The notes under the pieces are model-generated. The model was not told where the DNA came from. It saw only the letters and a list, made by a program, of their open reading frames with translations, and made no database searches. Positions 1-5,080 of a stretch of 8,677 bases of DNA are shown here, one piece after another (position 1 is the first letter of the stretch; every line of letters starts with the position of its first letter). A program made the position numbers and the translations under genes. Source of the stretch: Deltaproteobacteria bacterium (GTDB taxonomy: Bacteria; Desulfobacterota; JADFXK01); NCBI GenBank assembly GCA_015233295.1, contig JADFYC010000145.1, positions 1-8,677 on the forward strand, written 5' to 3'.

Positions 1-796
1 TTTGCCCACGCGGACCGAGCAAGGCGACCTGGAATTTGTCCTGCACGCCGGTCATGGTGAGTTTCCCAAGGGCATCTTCGCTCCCGGAACGGTAGAACAG
101 AACTTTTACCTGACCCGTCGCGCCTTTGAACTGGCTGAGGAATTTCAAGGCCCCATGTTTGTCTTAACGGATCAATTTATGGCCGACTCCTACCGGGCGG
201 TGACCCCGTTTGAGGTGGTTGACCTGCCTGCGGTCAGCCCGATGGAACTTCAGATACTGCCGAAAATGAACTATCAGCGTTACGCTATTACTGAAAGTGG
301 TGTTTCCCCCAGGTTACTTCCTGGTTACACCAAGCATGTGATTGGGGCTGACAGTGATGAGCATACCACCGACGGCCATCTCACAGAAGATCTGGCGGTA
401 CGGATTCAAATGCAGGATAAACGATATCGCAAATTGACCGGATTGTCGGCTGAAGTCACGCCGCCGGAATTCCGGGGGGATGAACACCCCGACCTGCTTC
501 TGGTCTGCTGGGGAACGACCCGGGGCGCGGTTCACGAGGCAGCCACCCGGCTTAAGACGGAGGGAAGATCCGTGGGGACACTTCATTTCTCCCAAGTCTG
601 GCCCCTGGTCCCGGAACAATTCGTGAATCACCTAAACGGGGCTAAACAAGTGGTGGCGGTGGAAGGTAATGCCACCGGTCAATTTGCCCGGTTGATTCGG
701 ACCACCACCGGCTTCCACATATCCCGGCAGATTTTGCGTTATGACGGACTACCGATCACCCCGGAATATATATTGAAAAATTTAGCCTCGGTTTAG
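1..796 (+). CDS. korA: 2-oxoacid:ferredoxin oxidoreductase, alpha subunit (5'-truncated by the window)
   Basis: This is the C-terminal ~264 residues of the alpha subunit of a 2-oxoacid:ferredoxin oxidoreductase, the enzyme that oxidatively decarboxylates a 2-oxoacid with CoA to acyl-CoA (or runs in reverse) using ferredoxin. The reading frame is open at the window edge; the first full codon, TTG at 2-4, is an internal Leu, not a start. It opens with the family stretch LPTRTEQGDL. The block SDEH (residues 118-121) followed by DKRYRK (139-144) is typical of KorA-type alpha chains. From about residue 163 comes the transketolase C-terminal-like domain. The stop is at 794-796. The beta subunit follows after 98 nt on the same strand, so the two should form one heterodimeric or heterotetrameric cytoplasmic enzyme. 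Family assignment is firm; the substrate (2-oxoglutarate, pyruvate or another 2-oxoacid) cannot be read from this fragment. Confidence 0.93.
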   Translation, partial: LPTRTEQGDLEFVLHAGHGEFPKGIFAPGTVEQNFYLTRRAFELAEEFQGPMFVLTDQFMADSYRAVTPFEVVDLPAVSPMELQILPKMNYQRYAITESGVSPRLLPGYTKHVIGADSDEHTTDGHLTEDLAVRIQMQDKRYRKLTGLSAEVTPPEFRGDEHPDLLLVCWGTTRGAVHEAATRLKTEGRSVGTLHFSQVWPLVPEQFVNHLNGAKQVVAVEGNATGQFARLIRTTTGFHISRQILRYDGLPITPEYILKNLASV

Positions 797-814
797 CCCC
801 GGTAGAGTTGCACG

Positions 815-863
815 TAACCGGAAACCAGTAACATGCAGCGAGCAACCAGCAACATACTGCCGG
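815..863. repeat. Degenerate short tandem repeat in the korA-korB gap
   Basis: The 98 nt gap between korA and korB contains an imperfect 21 nt tandem pair: 823-843 and 844-864 match at about 16 of 21 positions, both beginning AACCAG(T/C)AACAT. The wider stretch can also be read as decayed 7 nt units of the AACCAG(T/C) type. No gene or clear promoter is visible in the gap. It may be simple-sequence expansion separating two genes that are usually closer together. The similarity is modest and could be chance. Confidence 0.35.
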
Positions 864-894
864 CGTTCTGCTCGGTCCGCAGGAGACTAATCTT

Positions 895-1746
895 ATGGTA
901 AGCTTTGAAGGATACGGAAATTATGAAACAGCCTGGTGTCCCGGTTGCGGCAATCATTCCATCCTGGAGGCCCTCAAAAAGGCTCTGGTCACCGCTGAAT
1001 TGTTGCCTTATCGGGTCCTGATCGTCTCCGGCATAGGTCAGGCAGCTAAGTCTCCGCATTACTTAAATGTTAATTTTTTTAACGGCCTGCATGGACGGGC
1101 TTTACCGGCCGCGACCGGGGCCAAGCTGGCCAATCCGGATTTAAACGTGATTGTGGAAAGTGGTGACGGGTGCAACTATGGGGAAGGTGGAAACCACTTC
1201 CTGGCCGCCATCCGCCGGAACATCGATGTCACCCTGTTGGTTCATAATAACCAGGTTTACGGTCTGACGAAGGGCCAGGCCAGTCCGACCACGGCCGAGG
1301 GTTTCATCACCAAAGCCCAGCCGGCCGGGGTGCCGTCGATCCCGTTTAATCCGGTGGCGGTAGCCGTGGCCATGCAAGCCGGGTTCGTGGCCCGAGGTTT
1401 TTCCGGGAAGGTCGATCACCTGGCCGACTTGATCGTCAAGGCTATGGCTCATCCCGGTTTTGCCCTGGTGGATATTATGCAACCATGTGTGTCCTTTAAT
1501 AAGGTAAACACTTTTGCCTGGTATAAACAGAGATGTCAGCCGGTATCCGAAGACCACGACCCGACCGACTGGGAACAGGCCATGAAGGTGGCCTTCACCT
1601 GGGGAGATCAGATTCCCATCGGAGTGATCTACCACAACCAGCGGCCGGCCTTTGAAACCCATTTCTCAGCGTTGAAACGAGGTCCTTTGATCAAACAGCC
1701 TGTGAACACGACAAAACTGGCCGGCATTTTAGAAAGTTTTGCCTGA
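895..1746 (+). CDS. korB: 2-oxoacid:ferredoxin oxidoreductase, beta (TPP-binding) subunit
   Basis: This 283-residue chain is the thiamine-pyrophosphate-binding beta subunit partner of the upstream alpha chain. The start at ATG 895 is supported by AGGAGA at 881-886, 8 nt upstream. WCPGCGNH (residues 14-21) supplies two cluster cysteines, C15 and C18. The TPP/Mg site is GDGCNYGEGGNH (90-101) with D91, and HNN at 117-119. YGLTKGQASPTT (122-133) is a family hallmark. C198 in the PCVSFN segment corresponds to the last cluster ligand of characterised enzymes. Two departures stand out. The SGIG-C position, a third cluster ligand in characterised relatives, is Gln49. The usual GDGD is GDGC, giving an extra Cys93. 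I recall that a subfamily carries similar changes, but this could not be checked. Length is normal and the gene looks intact. The 2-oxoacid used is not resolvable by eye. Confidence 0.95.
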   Translation: MVSFEGYGNYETAWCPGCGNHSILEALKKALVTAELLPYRVLIVSGIGQAAKSPHYLNVNFFNGLHGRALPAATGAKLANPDLNVIVESGDGCNYGEGGNHFLAAIRRNIDVTLLVHNNQVYGLTKGQASPTTAEGFITKAQPAGVPSIPFNPVAVAVAMQAGFVARGFSGKVDHLADLIVKAMAHPGFALVDIMQPCVSFNKVNTFAWYKQRCQPVSEDHDPTDWEQAMKVAFTWGDQIPIGVIYHNQRPAFETHFSALKRGPLIKQPVNTTKLAGILESFA

Positions 1747-1791
1747 TTCAGACAGCCGATAACATTTTGAGCAAAAAAAGGAGATGGAAAA

Positions 1792-1947
1792 ATGGAAAAA
1801 ATCAGTTGGAAATGCAGCAAATGTGGCTATCTGCTGGAAGAAGACAAACCACCGGAGACCTGTCCGGCCTGTCAGGAGAAGTGTGAGTTCTTGAATGTGA
1901 CTTGCTATATCCCGGGGTGTCAACCTGGAGTCGACGACAGGTTATAA
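1792..1947 (+). CDS. Rubredoxin-like small cysteine-rich protein (51 aa)
   Basis: A 51-codon gene 45 nt after korB with a strong ribosome binding site (AAGGAGA at 1778-1784, 7 nt before ATG 1792). The protein begins MEKISWKCSKCGY and carries C8-x2-C11 and C24-x2-C27 (TCPAC), the short-spaced Fe(Cys)4 or zinc-ribbon pattern seen in rubredoxin-like and rubrerythrin C-terminal domains. A second cysteine group, C31, C38 and C43, lies in a segment reading CEFLNVTCYIPGC. That is more cysteine than a plain rubredoxin and suggests either a second metal site or a redox disulfide. The C-terminus VDDRL resembles the ending I associate with small rubredoxin-like proteins of anaerobes. Position directly behind the oxidoreductase subunits suggests a cytoplasmic electron-transfer or metal-binding partner; that role is inference. 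A true stop (TAA) ends it, although the frame then stays open to 2157. Confidence 0.82.
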   Translation: MEKISWKCSKCGYLLEEDKPPETCPACQEKCEFLNVTCYIPGCQPGVDDRL

Positions 1948-1989
1948 CCAAAATGCGCGTCGTCTCTGGTCCTTTGGATTGAGATTCCT

Positions 1990-2157
1990 ATGTTCCATTC
2001 ATCCGGCCATAACCTGGCTCGGGAACTCAGCGGAAGCAGAGATGACGCGGAAGCTTTGGATGAACAGGTGGAGGACAAAAGAAGATCTGAACGCATCTTT
2101 GGTATTCTCCGCCCTCTCTGGGTTATCATTTTGTTTTTTAGGGAGATAGTTAGATGA
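1990..2157 (+). CDS. Doubtful 55-aa ORF overlapping the next gene by ATGA
   Basis: An open frame from ATG 1990 ends at TGA 2155-2157, overlapping the ATG of the flavoprotein (2154) in an ATGA arrangement that often marks translational coupling. The product would be charged in its first two thirds and end in a short hydrophobic segment (residues ~36-50, IFGILRPLWVIILFF) followed by basic residues. No good ribosome binding site precedes it, and I recognise no family. It lies in the same frame as the rubredoxin-like gene and is open all the way back to that gene's stop, so chance openness is a real alternative. The rest of the 1948-2153 gap shows nothing else I can support. Confidence 0.22.
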   Translation: MFHSSGHNLARELSGSRDDAEALDEQVEDKRRSERIFGILRPLWVIILFFREIVR

Positions 2158-2726
2158 GAGTCGTCGCTTTTAACGGCAGTCCGCGCCCCAAAGGCAATAC
2201 ATCGATCCTACTCAATGTGGTTCTGAATGAATTGAATGGAAAAGGCATTGACACGGAATTGGTTCAAATAGGCGGCCAGCATCCAGCGGGTTGCATCGCC
2301 TGTTACAAATGTTTTGAGAGGAAAGATGGGCGATGTGTCCAAGATAAAGACGTTATTAATGATTCTATTGAAAAAATGTGCCAGGCCGATGGGATTATTT
2401 TGGGCTCACCAACATATTTCGCCGACCTGTCTGCTGATCTCAAGGCTTTTATCGAACGGTGCGGGATGGTCTCTCGGGCCAACGGGGATTTATACAAACG
2501 GAAAGTGGCCGCCGGGGTGGTGGCGGTCCGGCGTGCGGGATCCCTTCATGCTCTCCATTCCATCAATAATTTCTTTTTGATCGGCCAGATGATCGTGGTT
2601 GGCTCCAGCTATTGGAACATGGCCATTGGCCGGGACCCAGGTGAAGTCAATAACGACACTGAAGGGATAGAGACGATGAAGACTCTGGGTCAGAATATGG
2701 CCTGGTTGATCGGTAAAATTTCCTAA
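2154..2726 (+). CDS. Iron-sulfur flavoprotein / NADPH-dependent FMN reductase family
   Basis: A complete 190-residue flavodoxin-fold protein. GSPRPKGNTS (residues 8-17) is the FMN phosphate-binding loop and GSPTYF (84-89) is the second flavin-contact loop. Between them C47-x2-C50-x2-C53-x7-C61 matches the compact CX2CX2CX4-7C motif of archaeal and anaerobe iron-sulfur flavoproteins, so the protein probably carries FMN plus a [4Fe-4S] cluster rather than FMN alone. Such proteins accept electrons from ferredoxin, and roles in oxygen or peroxide handling have been discussed; the exact substrate is unknown here. Start ATG 2154 has GGGAG at 2141-2145, 8 nt upstream. It lies ~200 nt after the rubredoxin-like gene on the same strand. 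A GC-rich hairpin and a bidirectional terminator follow the stop. Confidence 0.88.
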   Translation: MRVVAFNGSPRPKGNTSILLNVVLNELNGKGIDTELVQIGGQHPAGCIACYKCFERKDGRCVQDKDVINDSIEKMCQADGIILGSPTYFADLSADLKAFIERCGMVSRANGDLYKRKVAAGVVAVRRAGSLHALHSINNFFLIGQMIVVGSSYWNMAIGRDPGEVNNDTEGIETMKTLGQNMAWLIGKIS

Positions 2727-2736
2727 TGATTTTTCC

Positions 2737-2753
2737 GGCCGGGACGCCCGGCC
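2737..2753. repeat. Perfect 7-bp GC inverted repeat just after the flavoprotein stop
   Basis: GGCCGGG (2737-2743), loop ACG, CCCGGCC (2747-2753). It starts 10 nt after the stop codon. No U-run follows on either strand, so it is not a standard intrinsic terminator by itself. It may protect the mRNA 3' end or act as a pause site before the terminator near 2842-2887. Confidence 0.5.
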
Positions 2754-2841
2754 ATGAAGATACGCCAGACCTCTAACCGGGCCGCCGGACCGGGTTGGCC
2801 TGAGTTAACCTGGTGGCCAAAGACCAATCACAGGTACCCGG

Positions 2842-2887
2842 AAAAGCCGCAACTAAGGACTGACTTCAACCTTGTTGGCGGCTTTTT
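2842..2887. terminator. Bidirectional intrinsic terminator between convergent genes
   Basis: AAAAGCCGC-AAC (2842-2853) pairs with GTTG-GCGGCTTTT (2874-2886) with one bulged base, leaving a loop of about 20 nt. On the plus strand the stem runs into TTTTT (2883-2887). On the minus strand the mirrored A-run gives TTTT. It lies between the convergent flavoprotein (stop 2726) and REC-GGDEF gene (stop at 2909), where a shared terminator is expected. Part of the loop can instead pair with 2892-2899. Confidence 0.65.
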
Positions 2888-2908
2888 ACGTTTGAAGTCT
2901 GGATTTGG

Positions 2909-3892
2909 TCATTGCATCATGATGCCCTTGACCCGGTTACGGCCTTCCTCAATAGCTTGGGACAGAGCCAATCCCGCCGCCGCAATCAAGTCCGAAGGTT
3001 GCCTTTGTATGGTCGGAAAACTGCAGGCCAGGCCCAGAGTAATCGTCAAGTGATCAGCCACCTCCGACTCCGTATGGGCGATGGCCAGTTGGTCGACACT
3101 TAACCTCAAATACTCCGCCAAGGCGATGGCGCCATTAATGTTCGTGTCCGGCAAGAGAACGGCAAAATAATCCTCCGCAAAGCGGGCCACCACATCTCCC
3201 GGCCTTTTCATCTCTTTGTCTAAGGCCGCAGCCAGTTGCCGCAAGCAGTCCTTCCGGCTGTCTGGACCATAGGTCTCCGCAAAGGCGTTAAAGGAGTCAA
3301 TATCCACGAGCGCCAGCGACAATGGCCTGAAGCTACGCAGGGATATCTTCCACTCCCGGTCGAGGCTCTCCTTTAGGTGCCGTTCATTCGCAATCCCGGT
3401 GAGGTCGTCTATCGGCGAAATAGTCTGAAGCATCTGGTTGGCTGCTTCCAGTTGTTGGGTCATTTCCTGCAGCTTTTGCTCACCGGCCCGGCGAAGCACC
3501 GTCTCGCCCCGAAGTCGCAGAGCTGACCTGACTCTTGCCCGCAAGGCGGCGGCCCTGATCGGGCTGAGCACATAATCGGTCGCCCCGGCCTCTATGGCAG
3601 CATCCAGTTCACCGAGAGCAATAGCCGGGACAACCAAAATTATCGGGATATCCCGGGAGTGATCGGCGGAGGTCAGCATTCGGCAGGCTTCCACTCCATT
3701 CACGTCCGAAGGTAAGATATTCAAAATAATCAGATCGACCTCAACGGCCGGACGGTTGGCTTCGCCACTCAAAAGGTCAAGAGCCGCGCTGACTGAGTCA
3801 ATCAATACAACATCAGTAAACCCCTCGTCATGCAGCATGATTTCCAACCTCTGCCGTTCCTGCTCGGAGCCTTCAATGACCAGTATGCCCAT
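2909..3892 (-). CDS. Degenerate response regulator-GGDEF protein with intact c-di-GMP I-site
   Basis: A 327-residue two-domain protein: an N-terminal receiver-like domain (~1-120), a helical linker rich in Glu/Gln (~130-157), and a C-terminal GGDEF-fold domain (~158-325). The receiver has lost its phosphorylation set. The acceptor Asp of the DLIILD motif is Asn58, the acidic pair is E7-G8, the conserved Thr is Val88 and the conserved Lys before Pro is Ser110. The GGDEF domain has AEDYF (239-243) in place of the signature, and the nucleotide-binding loop (about 201-215) lacks the usual Asn-Asp and Gly-Asp pairs. A metal Asp in LVDID (D197) remains. In contrast RxxD (R230-P-G-D233) sits exactly five residues before the signature, as a c-di-GMP inhibitory site does. 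Inference: a c-di-GMP sensor that is neither phosphorylated nor a cyclase. The start is supported by AAGGAT (3899-3904), 6 nt upstream. No output domain is attached. Confidence 0.88.
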   Translation of the reverse strand: MGILVIEGSEQERQRLEIMLHDEGFTDVVLIDSVSAALDLLSGEANRPAVEVDLIILNILPSDVNGVEACRMLTSADHSRDIPIILVVPAIALGELDAAIEAGATDYVLSPIRAAALRARVRSALRLRGETVLRRAGEQKLQEMTQQLEAANQMLQTISPIDDLTGIANERHLKESLDREWKISLRSFRPLSLALVDIDSFNAFAETYGPDSRKDCLRQLAAALDKEMKRPGDVVARFAEDYFAVLLPDTNINGAIALAEYLRLSVDQLAIAHTESEVADHLTITLGLACSFPTIQRQPSDLIAAAGLALSQAIEEGRNRVKGIMMQ

Positions 3893-3998
3893 CGTTTCAT
3901 CCTTAATGTTTGTGCCGGTTCCTGAAGTCGTTCGCCATGTGCGCCGGACTTCCCGCCCAGTTTAACTCTTATAACCATTTTGTTTCTTTTTGTAAATG

Positions 3999-4082
3999 CT
4001 ATGTTGTTACTCTCCGTGATGTTTTTTCACCAGCCCCGAAGGGCATCGCCGGTTTCCAAGGACGCGTACGTTTAACGATCAT
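3999..4082 (-). CDS. Possible 27-aa leader peptide upstream of the REC-GGDEF gene
   Basis: In the leader of the REC-GGDEF gene an AAAAGGAA Shine-Dalgarno-like sequence (4088-4095) precedes ATG 4082 by 5 nt. The frame runs 27 codons to a TAG at 3999-4001. The predicted peptide begins MIVKRTRPWKP and is strongly basic. Its codons 13-17 span a GCCC-TTCG-GGGC hairpin (UUCG tetraloop, 4032-4043). It ends about 106 nt before the downstream start. Good spacing and position downstream of a promoter make it plausible as a leader peptide. There is no homology evidence, and a chance ORF of this length is easy to obtain. Confidence 0.3.
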   Translation of the reverse strand: MIVKRTRPWKPAMPFGAGEKTSRRVTT

Positions 4083-4176
4083 AATTGTTCCTTTTCAAAA
4101 ATTATCAGGATAAGTACCGGTAAATATTTATATAATTTTGAATGAACGTGACGAGAACAGGTGCGTTGAAGAGTCA

Positions 4177-4206
4177 ATTATAGCCGGGCCGAATATATTT
4201 TGTTAA
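4177..4206 (-). promoter_or_regulatory. Sigma70-type promoter for the REC-GGDEF gene
   Basis: On the minus strand TTAACA (4201-4206; 5 of 6 to TTGACA) is followed by an 18 nt spacer and a perfect TATAAT (4177-4182). It lies directly downstream of the terminator of the secreted-protein gene. It would give a 5' leader of about 280 nt before the REC-GGDEF start at 3892, a stretch that contains a possible leader peptide but no other gene. Confidence 0.6.
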
Positions 4207-4220
4207 CTAACTATTCAAGG

Positions 4221-4248
4221 AAAAAAAACCACCTGAGGAGAATGGTGG
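4221..4248 (-). terminator. Intrinsic terminator of the small secreted-protein gene
   Basis: Read on the minus strand: CCACC (4244-4248), a 10 nt loop, GGTGG (4229-4233), then eight T (4221-4228). The stem is short, but upstream AAACCAC can alternatively pair with GTGGTTT to lengthen it. It lies about 40 nt after the stop of the 4286-4519 gene. Confidence 0.6.
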
Positions 4249-4285
4249 GGTTATGTATCGGTTGGTGGTGAAAGTGGTTTGCCTT

Positions 4286-4519
4286 TTATCTCATATAAAC
4301 CTCCTGGTTAAAGGAAGACCGTTCTTTCTTGCTGTTTCGTCTAAGCAGTTTTGAACCTGGTCCGGCCGGGTGAAAGTTTGTCCAAGTCGTTCCGGTTAGG
4401 GAAGTGTCACCGTATTCTGCAAAGTTAGGCGTGGCCGTCTGTTGGGCGTAAGACACCGGGGGGCCAATCGCCAATGCTGTTAGAAGAGCCAGGGCAATGA
4501 ATATGAAGAAATTTTTCAT
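4286..4519 (-). CDS. Small secreted protein of unknown function (77 aa)
   Basis: A 77-codon gene with a strong ribosome binding site (AAAGGAGT at 4525-4532, 5 nt before the ATG at 4519) and a clear signal peptide. MKN is followed by a hydrophobic core FFIFIALALLTALAIG, then a likely signal peptidase I site VSYA|QQ at residues 25-26. The mature part is only ~51 residues, has no cysteine, and is split into a Thr/Gly/Asn-rich half and a basic half (KLLRRNSKKERSS). I recognise no family. The ending is odd: the last three codons ATG-AGA-TAA sit 5 nt behind a perfect AGGAGG (4300-4305), so a second ribosome entry at the 3' end is possible. The change in character between the two halves could mean a frameshifted or truncated longer protein. 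Export to the periplasm or outside is well supported; the function is not. Confidence 0.65.
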   Translation of the reverse strand: MKNFFIFIALALLTALAIGPPVSYAQQTATPNFAEYGDTSLTGTTWTNFHPAGPGSKLLRRNSKKERSSFNQEVYMR

Positions 4520-4781
4520 AGGGTACTCCTTTCTACATTGATGCGGATTTAGTTTAGGGCTCTAATTCGGTTCCGTTTTTCACGATGGCCACTTTGGCCG
4601 CTGCTGTTTAGGGGATTTCTTGGGTTACTCCGGATCGCCTCCTTTCTAGTCTATTGAATCAGCATGGATAGTGGAGAATGAAGAAAGGTTGGGTTAGTAA
4701 AGACTTGAGACGATGATGACGGACTATTGTGAGGAAAAGGTGAATGAAAAATGTGTTAATTATGAGGAGTTGAAGAAATTA
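4520..4781. other. Gene-poor stretch with an SD/anti-SD-like sequence
   Basis: No supported gene. Plus-strand 4632-4648 reads GGATCGCCTCCTTTCTA, one mismatch from the usual 3' tail of 16S rRNA. Read on the minus strand it is an extended Shine-Dalgarno sequence, but with no start codon at working distance. A small inverted repeat GGCCA-CTT-TGGCC lies at 4587-4599. A 29-codon open frame at 4713-4802 (plus) encodes a Lys/Glu-rich peptide with two Cys but has only a weak ribosome binding site; I do not call it a gene. The promoter of the secreted-protein gene must lie here on the minus strand, but I could not place it. Confidence 0.4.
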
Positions 4782-4810
4782 TTGAAAATCGGTTCGGGAT
4801 GAACTATCTT
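4782..4810 (+). promoter_or_regulatory. Sigma70-type promoter upstream of the two-component relic
   Basis: TTGAAA (4782-4787; 5 of 6), a 17 nt spacer, TATCTT (4805-4810; 4 of 6). The start point would be near 4817, about 107 nt before the TTG start of the histidine kinase fragment. Two direct repeats, GGGCGAG(C/A)GATC at 4837-4848 and 4881-4892, lie 44 bp apart in the transcribed leader and could be operator half-sites. If active, the promoter would now transcribe a relic. Confidence 0.45.
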
Positions 4811-4923
4811 TAATCTTTAGGTGTGAACCGGAATCCGGGCGAGCGATCCCATTTCGGGGAAAGGACTCATGTCGGGCTGGGGGCGAGAGATCGACCTTCG
4901 AATCATTGATTGGGGAACATTAG

Positions 4924-5080
4924 TTGAAAATAAAACTTACCTACAAGTTCCTTGCTGCTTTTTCAGGCACGTCCTTGCTTATTGTCGGGTTACTCGTGGC
5001 CAACATTCAGTTTTTTGTTCATCGTAACTTTGCCGATTACGTGAACAAAGTGGAAGTGGCCAAGAATGACTTTTCCGCTT
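4924..5080 (+). pseudogene. Sensor histidine kinase, N-terminal fragment only
   Basis: From a TTG start (GGGGA at 4912-4916, 7 nt upstream) the frame encodes the start of a BaeS-like sensor kinase: KLTYKFLAAF, one membrane helix (~residues 9-32), then FADYVNKVEVAKNDF, typical of the beginning of the periplasmic sensor region. After about residue 50-56 the resemblance ends. The remaining codons of this frame (to TAA 5137-5139) are the out-of-frame reading of a response-regulator domain. Everything a kinase needs is gone: most of the sensor region, the second membrane helix, HAMP, the H-box and the ATPase domain. A membrane-anchored peptide of up to 71 residues could still be made, but no signalling function is expected. 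The subfamily assignment is by eye. Confidence 0.7.

Noticed and set aside
1141..1662. Long minus-strand open frame inside korB
   Set aside because: Antisense shadow of a confidently identified gene.
1953..1979. ATGCGCGTCGTCTC resembling the flavoprotein start (MRVVS versus MRVVA), as a partial duplication
   Set aside because: The match covers only a few codons and ends in a stop after eight; likely chance.
4032..4043. GCCC-TTCG-GGGC as a terminator in the GGDEF leader
   Set aside because: The stem is only 4 bp and no U-run follows on the minus strand; noted as a hairpin only.
4713..4802. 29-codon ORF encoding a Lys/Glu-rich peptide with two cysteines
   Set aside because: Composition looks coding-like, but the ribosome binding site is weak, it overlaps the putative relic promoter, and there is no family support.
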